From Bradyrhizobium sp. AZCC 1719 (lineage in GTDB: Bacteria; Pseudomonadota; Alphaproteobacteria; Rhizobiales; Xanthobacteraceae): a stretch of DNA of 64,000 nt. The stretch spans positions 5,795,001-5,859,000 of the forward strand of contig NZ_JAZHRU010000001.1 in assembly GCF_036924525.1 (NCBI RefSeq). Direction: 5' to 3'. Of this stretch, positions 30,098-38,046 are shown one piece after another. The notes beneath the pieces are model-generated. The model had not been told where the DNA came from. It was given only the letters and a program-made list of their open reading frames with translations, and made no database searches. The position numbers and the translations under genes were made by a program. Each line of letters starts with the position of its first letter. The first letter of the stretch is position 1.

Positions 30098-31630
30098 ATG
30101 CGCGTGAGCGGGCATCGGTTTTTCAGCGCGAGTACTGCGGGCGCGACTATTTCGATGCAGCGATTTTGGCAGATTGCGATGTTGACCGCGGCCGGCTCCG
30201 TTGCCGCCGTTTCCCAGGCGGATGCCGCCACGATGTTTTACTGGCAGGATTCCGACCCCGGCTATTATCGGCCGATGCCGATGGTGCAGCCGCGAAAACC
30301 GAAGGTACGGCGGCCGTCAGCCAAGACCGAGGCGGCCATCAAGGAAACCAACGCCAAACCGCAGGGGCCGCTGATCATCGCGGTCTCGATCGATCAGCAG
30401 AAGGTCCGCGTCTACGACGCCAATGGATTGTTCGCCGAAAGCCCGGTGTCGACGGGCGTGAAGGGGCATCCGACCCCGATGGGCGTATTCAGCATCATCC
30501 AGAAACACAAGATGCACCGCTCCAATATCTATAGCGGCGCGCCGATGCCTTACATGCAGCGCATCACCTGGTCGGGGATTGCCCTGCATGCCGGCGTGCT
30601 GCCGGGCTATCCGGCGTCGCATGGCTGCATTCGCATGCCAACGGCCTTTGCCATGAAGATGTGGAACTGGACCCGGATGGGCGCGCGCGTCATCATCACG
30701 CCTGGCCAGATCACGCCTGCCAGTTTCTCGCACCCGTTGCTGGTGACGCAGAAAGTGGCCCCGCAACCGCTCATCGCCGACGATCCCACGACCGATGCGC
30801 CCGCGGTAAAGGGCGACAAGGGCGCGGACGCAGGCGATGCGGAGCCAAGCCTCGAGCTCCGATCGACCGTCGGCCACGCGGCGCCGCTGCGCGAACAGAC
30901 CCACACGGCGGATGCCGGCAGCACTCGGCCGACGAGCGCCGTCGTGACCATGTCCGACGCAACGCCTGTCAGTGATACATCGAGCGCGGAGGCAAAGGCG
31001 GACGCGCCGAAATCAGAGCCAGCTATCTCGGCAGCCGATGAGACCACGAAGGCGATCGTTGATACACCGGCTGCGTCGGTTGTTGCGCCTGAGGTCAAGA
31101 AGGATACCGCGCGTCTGCCCGGCGCGGACAAGGGTCCCAGGGCCGAACCGCCCAGGCGTCCCGGCCTGATCGCGGTGTTCGTCAGCCGCAAGGATTCCAA
31201 GCTGTACGTCCGCGAGAGCTTCAAGCCGCAGTTCGATTTGCCGGTGACGATTGCGCCGAGCGACCGGCCGCTTGGCACCCATGTGTTCACCGTCGCGGCT
31301 GACAAGAACGATCCCAACCTGTTGCGCTGGTCGGTGGTCTCGCTGCCGGTCATGGCGCGCAACGCTGCGCGGATCGATAACACCGAGCCTGCTGCGCGGC
31401 GCGGCAGGATGCCCGGCGCAGCGCTTGCCGAGGTAAAACTGCTGCCAGCGGCGAACAGTCCGGCCGAGGCGCTGGACCGCATCGCCGTCGCTCCCGAGGC
31501 GATTGCGCGGATCGCCGAGATGCTGACCACCGGCAGTTCGATCGTGGTGTCCGATCACGGCATCAACACGGGCGGCGAAACCGGCGAAGGCACCGACTTC
31601 ATCGTCCCGCTGCGCATGGTCCAGCCATAA
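30098..31630 (+). CDS. L,D-transpeptidase (YkuD domain) with long repeat-like C-terminus
   Basis: 510 residues with an N-terminal export sequence (MQRFWQIAMLTAAGSVAAVSQADAA; the ATG at 30155 inside this region is an alternative start). The catalytic YkuD domain covers about 90-205: SIDQQKVRVYDANGLFAESPVSTGVKGHPTPMGVFSI and the motif HAGVLPGYPASHGCIRMP, with H175, C177 and R179. It cross-links or anchors peptidoglycan via L,D bonds. A low-complexity Ala/Pro/Thr/Lys linker (about 220-350) leads to a second beta-rich module (IAVFVSRKDSKLYVRESFKPQFDLPVTI...) that resembles a degenerate second YkuD-like domain without the Cys motif. Acts in the periplasm. Confidence 0.88.
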   Translation: MRVSGHRFFSASTAGATISMQRFWQIAMLTAAGSVAAVSQADAATMFYWQDSDPGYYRPMPMVQPRKPKVRRPSAKTEAAIKETNAKPQGPLIIAVSIDQQKVRVYDANGLFAESPVSTGVKGHPTPMGVFSIIQKHKMHRSNIYSGAPMPYMQRITWSGIALHAGVLPGYPASHGCIRMPTAFAMKMWNWTRMGARVIITPGQITPASFSHPLLVTQKVAPQPLIADDPTTDAPAVKGDKGADAGDAEPSLELRSTVGHAAPLREQTHTADAGSTRPTSAVVTMSDATPVSDTSSAEAKADAPKSEPAISAADETTKAIVDTPAASVVAPEVKKDTARLPGADKGPRAEPPRRPGLIAVFVSRKDSKLYVRESFKPQFDLPVTIAPSDRPLGTHVFTVAADKNDPNLLRWSVVSLPVMARNAARIDNTEPAARRGRMPGAALAEVKLLPAANSPAEALDRIAVAPEAIARIAEMLTTGSSIVVSDHGINTGGETGEGTDFIVPLRMVQP

Positions 31631-31702
31631 CGGCTTGTTGAGGCGCGAGGGCCCGCGCATTGCGCTATGCTTCGGTCGCTAAACCGCAGCCCGAGGCTTT
31701 TC

Positions 31703-32275
31703 ATGATGGACCGCAGGAGCGTGATATCAGCGGTGATGGCCGCGATCGCAGGCATGGCCTCGAGCAGGCAATCCCTGGCGCAGGCCGCCATGAGTCGAAT
31801 CACGGCTTACGCGTTTTCGTTTCCGGGACTGGCCGGCGGCGACATCAGGCTCTCCGAATTTGCCGGCCGGCCGATCCTGATCGTCAACACCGCTTCGCTC
31901 TGCGGCTTCACCCCGCAATATGGCGGCCTGCAGGAATTGTGGACCGAGTTCGGTGGCCGCGGCCTGATGATCGTCGGCGTTCCCTCCAATGATTTCGGCG
32001 GCCAGGAGCCGGGCGGCGCGACCGAAATCACCGCGACGGCGCAGAACCACCACGTCACCTTCCCGATCGCCGCGAAAGCAGTCGTTAGGGGACCGAACGC
32101 GCATCCGTTCTACAAATGGGCGGCAGAGGCGCGACCGAAGGAAGTTCCACGCTGGAACTTCCACAAATACCTGATCGGCCGCGACGGCTATATCGCCGAC
32201 GTCTTCCCGGAATCCATCGAACCCGTAGATACACGGGTCAAAACCGCGGTCGCGCGGGCATTGGCTGCTTCCTGA
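31703..32275 (+). CDS. Glutathione peroxidase-like protein, exported
   Basis: 190 residues from ATG 31703. The N-terminus MMDRRSVISAVMAAIAGMASSRQSLAQA looks like an export signal with a DRRSVI motif, possibly Tat. The peroxidase domain has the catalytic Cys in NTASLCGFTPQYGGLQEL (C67 from this start), the tetrad Gln in the same motif, VPSNDFGGQEPG, and Trp-Asn in WNFHKYLIG. It reduces peroxides with glutathione or thioredoxin; periplasmic location is unusual for glutathione, so thioredoxin-like partners may be used (inference). Confidence 0.87.
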   Translation: MMDRRSVISAVMAAIAGMASSRQSLAQAAMSRITAYAFSFPGLAGGDIRLSEFAGRPILIVNTASLCGFTPQYGGLQELWTEFGGRGLMIVGVPSNDFGGQEPGGATEITATAQNHHVTFPIAAKAVVRGPNAHPFYKWAAEARPKEVPRWNFHKYLIGRDGYIADVFPESIEPVDTRVKTAVARALAAS

Positions 32276-32433
32276 ATTAACCGCCTCGGGGACAAAACCC
32301 GTTGCGTGTGATGGCAACGGTTGCAATGGCGCGCCTGCTCCAACTAGGCTACTGTGCGTCGGGGGAATGGAGGCAGACCGGACGATGGCGACGCCACCGA
32401 CCGGGTGCGGGATTCGAACTTGGGGAAAGCAAG

Positions 32434-33381
32434 ATGCGTATTGGGGCGGGGGTGATCTTTGCCGGCGCGGTTTCGCTGTTGGCATCAAGCGCGGCGTGGT
32501 CGCAGGTTCCACCAGCCAAGGGCGTGACCGCGCCTCAGGCAGCAGCGGCACCAGTTCCCGCTCCGCCGCCAGCGCCCGTCTCGACCCGTCCGCCCTGCAA
32601 CAATCCGAACGCGCTCGGCATCGGCCGCACCGTCGAGATCGACACGACCGGCGGTCCCGGCTTCGGCTTCGAGCATTTCAAGGAGCTCGACTTCCTTCGC
32701 GACAAGGAGGTGGTGCTGACCTTTGACGACGGCCCGTGGCCGGTGAATACGCCTGCGGTCCTGAAGACGCTCGCGGAGGAATGCACCACCGGCATCTTCT
32801 TCCCGATCGGCAAGCACGCCACCTACTATCCCGAGATCCTCAGGCAGGTGATGGCGGCCGGCCATTCGATCGGATCGCACACCTGGTCGCATGCCGCGCT
32901 CGTCAACAAGAAGCTGAACGAGCAGCAGCGCAAGGACGAAATCGAAAAAGGCTTCAGCGCCGTGAAATGGGCACTCGGCGGCAAGGCGCCGGCGCCGTTC
33001 TTCCGCTTCCCCGCGCTGCAGCACCCGCCGGAGATGGTGACCTATCTCGGCGACCGCAACATCGGGATTTTCTCCTGCGACCTCGATTCCTTCGACTTCA
33101 AGGCGAGCAAGGCGCAGACGATCATCGACACCGTGATGCGCAAGGTCGAGAAGAACGGCAAAGGCATCATCCTGATGCACGACTTCCAGAAGCACACCGC
33201 CGAAGCCCTGCCCGAGCTTCTGAAGAAGCTGAAGGCCGGCGGCTACAAGGTGGTGGCGATGCGCGCCAAGACGCCGGTGCAGACCATCGCCCAGTATGAC
33301 GAGGACATCGTCAAGGATCTGAAGCTGCCGACCGTGAGCTCGCGCCCGGTTTCCAGCGTCGTCCAGACGATCTCGGAATAG
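32434..33381 (+). CDS. Polysaccharide deacetylase (NodB homology domain), exported
   Basis: 315 residues with signal peptide (MRIGAGVIFAGAVSLLASSAAWSQV) and a Pro/Ala-rich linker to about residue 55. The NodB domain has motif 1 VVLTFDDGP (D98, D99), motif 2 SHTWSHA (H149, H153), motif 3 RFPA and motif 5 LMHDF. The metal-binding Asp-His-His triad is intact, so it should be an active deacetylase of N-acetylated glycans such as peptidoglycan. ATG 32434 is used because it gives the signal peptide; an upstream ATG/GTG would add 44 unrelated residues. Confidence 0.9.
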   Translation: MRIGAGVIFAGAVSLLASSAAWSQVPPAKGVTAPQAAAAPVPAPPPAPVSTRPPCNNPNALGIGRTVEIDTTGGPGFGFEHFKELDFLRDKEVVLTFDDGPWPVNTPAVLKTLAEECTTGIFFPIGKHATYYPEILRQVMAAGHSIGSHTWSHAALVNKKLNEQQRKDEIEKGFSAVKWALGGKAPAPFFRFPALQHPPEMVTYLGDRNIGIFSCDLDSFDFKASKAQTIIDTVMRKVEKNGKGIILMHDFQKHTAEALPELLKKLKAGGYKVVAMRAKTPVQTIAQYDEDIVKDLKLPTVSSRPVSSVVQTISE

Positions 33382-33401
33382 TAGCGGCGCGACGCAGGCC
33401 C

Positions 33402-33959
33402 GTGCCGGCGCTACGCATCGAAGGCTACGTCATCGTCTCCGCGGATGGCATGCTGGCGGATGCCCGCAACGTCATGCCGGACGAATTGAAGTTCGAGGGC
33501 GACAAGGCGTTTTTCACCGCCGCCCTCGACCGCGCCGACCTGATCCTGCACGGCCGCAATTCCTATGAGGATCAGCCGAATTCGCCGCGGCGCAAGCGGG
33601 TCATCCTGACGCGAAAGGTCGAAGCGATTGCTCCCGACCCGTCCAATCCGAAAGCTACGCTGTGGAATCCTGCGGGCGCTTCGTTCGAAGCCGCCTGCCG
33701 TCATGCAGGCGTGGATACCGGCACCGTCGCCGTGATCGGCGGCCCCAGCGTGTTCGGCATGTTCATGGACCGCTACGACGTGTTCTGGCTCTCGCAAGCG
33801 CCGCATGTCCGGCTACCTGGCGGCGAACCCTGCTTCCCCGGAGTCCCCGCCCGTTCGCCGCAGGAAATCCTCGCCGCGCACGGACTGCGCGCCGGTGAGC
33901 CGCAGACGCTTGATGCAGCGCATGAGGTGACCGTCACGCCGTGGCGACGCGGCGCGTAG
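33402..33959 (+). CDS. DHFR/RibD-C-like reductase family protein
   Basis: 185 residues: RIEGYVIVSADGMLADARNVMPDELKFEGDKAFFTAALDRADLILHGRNSYEDQP... and TVAVIGGPSVFGMFMDRYDVFWLSQAPHVRLPGGEPCFPGVPA. The IxSxDG and GGPxxF motifs are those of the DHFR/RibD C-terminal reductase superfamily. The usual NADPH loop is partly kept (GRNS). The start is GTG. Reaction unknown; it could act on a pteridine or pyrimidine. It follows the deacetylase by 20 bases, so co-transcription is possible. Confidence 0.75.
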   Translation: MPALRIEGYVIVSADGMLADARNVMPDELKFEGDKAFFTAALDRADLILHGRNSYEDQPNSPRRKRVILTRKVEAIAPDPSNPKATLWNPAGASFEAACRHAGVDTGTVAVIGGPSVFGMFMDRYDVFWLSQAPHVRLPGGEPCFPGVPARSPQEILAAHGLRAGEPQTLDAAHEVTVTPWRRGA

Positions 33960-34090
33960 GCGTCATCCTTTCGTCCAATCAATCCCGCCGTAAGCCAACC
34001 CGTGGCCAGAGATCGCTTGACAGCGCGCGGGCGCGGTTCCAACCTGAAAAGAAAAAGAAAAACAAACGTCATCATCGGGAGGACCACGAC

Positions 34091-35212
34091 ATGTTGAGGC
34101 GCGCTTCAACTATGCTTGCAGCGGTGACTCTTGGGTTCGTCACTGCTTTGACCGGGCCGGTTCAGGCCCAAACCACCGAAAAGCCGTTAGTGCTGAAGGG
34201 TCAATCGACCCACCCCGCATCCTCGAACTTCCATCTCATCTTCAAGCTTTGGGCCGAGACCGTCGAAAAGATGACGGCCGGACGCCTCAAGATCGAGACG
34301 CTGCCGGCGGGAGCGATCGTGCCCCCGTTCGAGGTATTCGACGCCACTTCCAAGAACGTTCTCGATGTCGGCATGGGGCCGTTCGGCTACATCCTCGGCC
34401 GCAACACCGCGACGATACCGATGTCGCATGGTCCGCTGTACGGCATGGACGGCTCGGACTACTGGGCCTGGTACTATGACGGCGGCGGCATGAAGCTGCT
34501 CGACGAATTTTATCGCGACGTCCTCAAGCTCAACGTCGTCGGCTTCCCGATCCCGACCGATTACCCGCAGGGAATGGGCTGGTTCAAGAAGGAGATCAAC
34601 AGCCTCAGCGATCTCAAGGGCCTGAAGTACCGGATTTACGGCATCGGCGCGGAGACCTACGGCAGGCTCGGCGTATCGGTCGTCACGATTCCCGGCGGCG
34701 AAATCGTGCCCGCGATGGAGCGTGGCGTGATCGAGGGCGCTGAATGGATCAACTGCGAGGAAGACAAGAAGCTCGGCCTGCATCAGGTGGCCAAGCACTA
34801 CTACACGCCGGGCATGCACGAGCCCGTCACCGGTGGCCAGTTGATGATCAACGGTGACGTCTGGAAGAAGCTCACACCTGATCTGCAGGAGATCATCAAG
34901 GTGGCGAGCGTCTATGCCACGACGCAACGTAACTTCGCGTTTAATCGCGAGACGGCGCATGCTTGCCAGGACCTGATCAAGGCGGGCGTTCAGATGCATC
35001 GTACGCCCGACGAGATCCTGAGGAACTTCCTCGACGAGTGGGAGAAGATCCAGACCGAGCACGCGGCAAAGAACCCCTTCTACAAGAAGGTGATCGACAG
35101 CCAGAAGGCCTATGCCGAACAGATCGTGCCGTTCAAGCTCTCCTGGTTCCCGCCGTACAATTTCGCCGGCGAGTACTACTGGAAGAACAAGATCTACCTG
35201 ACCAAGAAGTGA
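34091..35212 (+). CDS. dctP: TRAP transporter solute-binding protein (DctP-type), system 1
   Basis: 373 residues from ATG 34091 with GGGAGG 8 bases upstream. The signal peptide is MLRRASTMLAAVTLGFVTALTGPVQAQ. The mature protein shows TRAP DctP motifs: LWAETVEKMTAGRLKIETLPAGAIVPPFEVFDATSKNVLDVG, DLKGLKYRIYGIGAETYGRLGVSVVTIPGGEIVPAMERGVIEGAEW (with the conserved Arg that holds the carboxylate). It resembles the mannitol/chloroaromatic branch of TRAP binding proteins. TTGACA at 34017-34022 could be its -35, without a clear -10. A hairpin lies between this gene and the permease genes. Confidence 0.93.
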   Translation: MLRRASTMLAAVTLGFVTALTGPVQAQTTEKPLVLKGQSTHPASSNFHLIFKLWAETVEKMTAGRLKIETLPAGAIVPPFEVFDATSKNVLDVGMGPFGYILGRNTATIPMSHGPLYGMDGSDYWAWYYDGGGMKLLDEFYRDVLKLNVVGFPIPTDYPQGMGWFKKEINSLSDLKGLKYRIYGIGAETYGRLGVSVVTIPGGEIVPAMERGVIEGAEWINCEEDKKLGLHQVAKHYYTPGMHEPVTGGQLMINGDVWKKLTPDLQEIIKVASVYATTQRNFAFNRETAHACQDLIKAGVQMHRTPDEILRNFLDEWEKIQTEHAAKNPFYKKVIDSQKAYAEQIVPFKLSWFPPYNFAGEYYWKNKIYLTKK

Positions 35213-35236
35213 TCTCTCTTCGCATCTAGCGGAGCT

Positions 35237-35264
35237 GCTGGCGTCCACACTATCGGACGCCAGC
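35237..35264 (+). promoter_or_regulatory. Intercistronic hairpin between DctP and DctQ, system 1
   Basis: GCTGGCGTCC, 8-base loop, GGACGCCAGC: a perfect 10-bp stem with no T-run after it. It may stabilise the binding-protein part of the transcript or reduce reading into the permeases, as is common in binding-protein operons. The second TRAP operon has one in the same place. Confidence 0.6.
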
Positions 35265-35285
35265 ACGGTCTCAAGAGGAGCGATC

Positions 35286-35879
35286 ATGTCATCGGACACC
35301 GGCAGCACTTCGGTCCCGGGCAATCAGGGCAGCGAATTCCCGCGCGCGTTCTACACGATCATTCGCGTGATCGACGGCTTTACGGATGCGACCGGCAAAC
35401 TCATCGCCCTGACGATGCTGTTCCTCGTGGTGACGATCTCCTACGAGGTCGTGATGCGCTACGGGTTCGGGGCGCCGACCGTTTGGGTCTATGAATCAAG
35501 CTTCATGGCCAATGGCGCGGCCTTCATGCTCGGCACCGGCTATGCGCTGCTGAAAGGCGCGCACGTCCGCACCGACATCTATTGGGAGAACTACTCGGAG
35601 CGGAAAAAGGGCGTCGTCGACCTGATCTCCTACCTCGTGTTTTTCTATCCGGCCATGATCACCTTCATGCTGATCAGCATCGACGATACCTGGCACTCCT
35701 ATGAGACCGGCGAACGATCGCAGGAAAGCGTGTGGCGCGCGATCATGTGGCCGTTCCGCGCCACGATTCCGCTGGCCGCCCTTCTTCTCATGATCCAGGG
35801 CATCTCCGAAGTACTGAAGTGCTGGTACCAGGTCCAGTTCGGTCGCGAGTTCGAACACAAGGAAAAAATCGAAGTATGA
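35286..35879 (+). CDS. dctQ: TRAP transporter small permease (DctQ-type), system 1
   Basis: 197 residues with four predicted membrane helices (LIALTMLFLVVTISYEVVMRYGFG, MANGAAFMLGTGYALL, LISYLVFFYPAMITFMLI, TIPLAALLLMIQGISEVL). The order and the GAHVRTDIYWENYS motif are those of DctQ. AAGAGGAGCGATC precedes ATG. It ends with the ATGA overlap into the large permease gene. It pairs with the DctM protein below to form the transporter core in the inner membrane. Confidence 0.93.
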   Translation: MSSDTGSTSVPGNQGSEFPRAFYTIIRVIDGFTDATGKLIALTMLFLVVTISYEVVMRYGFGAPTVWVYESSFMANGAAFMLGTGYALLKGAHVRTDIYWENYSERKKGVVDLISYLVFFYPAMITFMLISIDDTWHSYETGERSQESVWRAIMWPFRATIPLAALLLMIQGISEVLKCWYQVQFGREFEHKEKIEV

Positions 35880-37294
35880 CCGGACTAGAGATCCTCGGAC
35901 TTGTCATGCTCCTGGTAATGCTGGGGGCGATCTTCATCGGCCTGCCGATCAGCTTCACGCTGCTGTTCCTGGCGCTGTCGTTCGGCTACGTCGGCATGGG
36001 CGAGCGCGTGTTCAATCTCGCCTACCTGCAGACCATAGGCCTGATGAAGCAGGACGAACTGGTCGCGGTGCCGATGTTCATCCTGATGGGGTTCGTCTGC
36101 GACCAGGCCGGACTGATGGAACGGCTGTTCAAGGCGTTCCGCGACCTGTTTGCGCCGATCAATGGCGCGCTCTACGTGGTCGTCATCCTCACGGCGACGC
36201 TGTTCGGGATCGCCGCGGGCACCGTCGGCGCAACCGTCGCGCTGCTCGGCATCATGGCGGGGCCGATGATGATTCGTGCAGGCTACGACGTGCGGATGTC
36301 GGCCGGCGCCATTGCCGCCGGCGGCACGCTCGGCATCTTGATCCCGCCGTCGGTGATGCTGGTTGTGATGGCGCCCGTACTCGACATCTCGATCATCGAT
36401 CTCTATGCGGCGGCGTTCGGTCCGGGCTTCCTGCTGTCCGCGATGTTCATCGCCTATACCTTGATCCGTTGTTACTTCAATCCGAAGCTCGGCCCGCCGG
36501 TGCCGGTCGAGGACCGGCCCGATTCGGTGCGGATCGTGCTGTGGGAGTGCCTGGTCGGCCTGGTGCCGGTGACCGTCCTGACGATCCTGACCCTCGGCGC
36601 CATCCTCGCCGGTATCACGACCGCCGCGGAAGCAGCGGCGTTCGGCGCACTGGGGTCGATCCTCCTCGTCATTGCCTACGGCCGGTTCACATGGCGCGGG
36701 CTGCTGGATGCTTGCTATGCCACACTGGCAACGACCAGCATGGTGCTGTTGCTTGCCGTCGCCTCCAACGTATTCGGCGCCGTCTTCTCATGGCTCGGTA
36801 CCGCGACCTGGATGACCAAGGCCTTGCTGGCCTCGCCGTTGCCGCCCTGGGGCACGATGTCTCTGCTCCTGACCCTGATATTCCTGCTTGGCTGGCCGTT
36901 CGAATGGCCCGCCATCGTCTTCATCTTCCTGCCGATGCTGGCGCCAGTGGCGAAGGGCCTCGGCTACGACATGGTCTGGTTTGGCTGCATCGTCGCGGTC
37001 GTGTTGCAGACGGCGTTCCTCTCTCCGCCCGTTGCCATGTCTGCCTACTATCTCAAGCAGGTCGTCAAGGAATGGAACCTGCGGCTGATCTACCGCGGCA
37101 TGGCCGACTTCATGGTGCTGCAGGTCGCTTGCGTGGCCCTGGTGCTGATCTTCCCGGCGATCGCGATGTGGTTCCCGCAATGGCTGCAGGCGCGCAGGCT
37201 AGCAGCGCGCACCGCGCAGATCGAACACGTCGCGCCGCCGCAGAATGCGGCCGCAGCGCTCGATGGTCCGCGCTTTGCGATCCGGAATTTCTGA
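35876..37294 (+). CDS. dctM: TRAP transporter large permease (DctM-type), system 1
   Basis: 472 residues, about 12 membrane helices. It carries DctM marks: FIGLPISFTLLFLALSFGYVGMG, MKQDELVAVPMFILMGFVCDQAGLMERLF, AAGTVGATVALLGIMAGPMMIRAGYDVRMSAGAIAAGGTLGILIPPSVMLVVMAPVL, and LGWPFEWPAIVFIFLPMLAPVAKGLGYDMVWFG. It imports a carboxylate or polyol with a sodium gradient, using the binding protein upstream. The start overlaps the DctQ stop by four bases. It is a close relative of the protein at 60864. Confidence 0.94.
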   Translation: MTGLEILGLVMLLVMLGAIFIGLPISFTLLFLALSFGYVGMGERVFNLAYLQTIGLMKQDELVAVPMFILMGFVCDQAGLMERLFKAFRDLFAPINGALYVVVILTATLFGIAAGTVGATVALLGIMAGPMMIRAGYDVRMSAGAIAAGGTLGILIPPSVMLVVMAPVLDISIIDLYAAAFGPGFLLSAMFIAYTLIRCYFNPKLGPPVPVEDRPDSVRIVLWECLVGLVPVTVLTILTLGAILAGITTAAEAAAFGALGSILLVIAYGRFTWRGLLDACYATLATTSMVLLLAVASNVFGAVFSWLGTATWMTKALLASPLPPWGTMSLLLTLIFLLGWPFEWPAIVFIFLPMLAPVAKGLGYDMVWFGCIVAVVLQTAFLSPPVAMSAYYLKQVVKEWNLRLIYRGMADFMVLQVACVALVLIFPAIAMWFPQWLQARRLAARTAQIEHVAPPQNAAAALDGPRFAIRNF

Positions 37295-37300
37295 CCGGGT

Positions 37301-37753
37301 TTAGATGTCCCCGTAGGCCGGCTCGTTCGGCCGCGGACCCTTGCCGTAGCCCGCGATCATGAACAGGGCACCGATGATCGACAGGTTTTTAAGGGCCTCG
37401 ATCAGCGTCTTGGCATTTTCGGGCGCCGGCTGATTCCAGAAATCGTGGAAGTAGAAGGTCGTGGCGAGCACGAAGAAGATCAGGAGGATTGCGAAGAAGC
37501 GCGCGGCGAAATTGACCGCGATCATCAGGCCGGCGAGGATCTCAAAGCCGCCGACGCCGACCGCCAGCAATTGCGGCATCGGCATTCCCGCCATGGTTTC
37601 GAGCTGCGAGGTATAGGGCGCAAGCAGCGCCGGAATCGTCACCTTGGATGCGATGAAGTCTGCCGTCTGCTGTATCGCGAAAAGCTTGGTCGCTCCCGTG
37701 TACATGAAGAGCACGGCGAACAGGACTCGCCCGAAGGTAACTAACGCTGGCAT
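37301..37753 (-). CDS. DoxX family membrane protein
   Basis: 150 residues, four membrane helices, DoxX pattern: ALVTFGRVLFAVLFMYTGATKLFA, then AVGVGGFEILAGLMIAVNFAARFFAILLIFFVLATTFYFHDFWN, NLSIIGALFMIAGYG. I chose ATG 37753, which has GTGAGG 7 bases upstream; an ATG at 37777 adds eight residues. DoxX proteins are often linked to redox or thiosulphate metabolism, but the function of this type is not established. Convergent with the TRAP operon. Confidence 0.85.
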   Translation of the reverse strand: MPALVTFGRVLFAVLFMYTGATKLFAIQQTADFIASKVTIPALLAPYTSQLETMAGMPMPQLLAVGVGGFEILAGLMIAVNFAARFFAILLIFFVLATTFYFHDFWNQPAPENAKTLIEALKNLSIIGALFMIAGYGKGPRPNEPAYGDI

Positions 37754-37970
37754 GGGATCGGCCTCACTGAATGGCATGCAAAGGTTGCAGGCGGCGCGAA
37801 ACGATTATGGGCGTTTCGTCTCCGCTTTTCAAACGCTCAAATCGAAACCACCCGCGCAGGAGCCTGCGCGTGCCCTCAACCAGACATTCCTATAGAAGCA
37901 GAACCAAGGCGCTTTCTTGATCATCGTGGCTTTGCGCAAAAGCCGGCCCCCGGACTTGGTCCAGAGCCGG

Positions 37971-38046
37971 CTTCGGTTCACACGAAGAAAGCGCGTCAGA
38001 ACAAAAGGCTAAATCCCGATTTTGATTCAATCTGAACCGGGCTCTA
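37971..38046 (+). repeat. Dispersed intergenic repeat, copy C
   Basis: Contains CGGTTCACACGAAGAAAGCGCGTCAGAACAAAA, then the degenerate hairpin CCCGATTTTGATTCAATCTGAACCGGG. Its end overlaps the stop codon of maeB. It is a diverged copy of the elements at 13617 and 27262; the hairpin is imperfect. Confidence 0.7.

Noticed and set aside
32396..32420. Sequence GCGGGATTCGAACTTGGGG looks like the T-arm of a tRNA on the minus strand
   Set aside because: The five bases on either side of TTCGAAT are not complementary, and no acceptor, D or anticodon arm can be formed around it.
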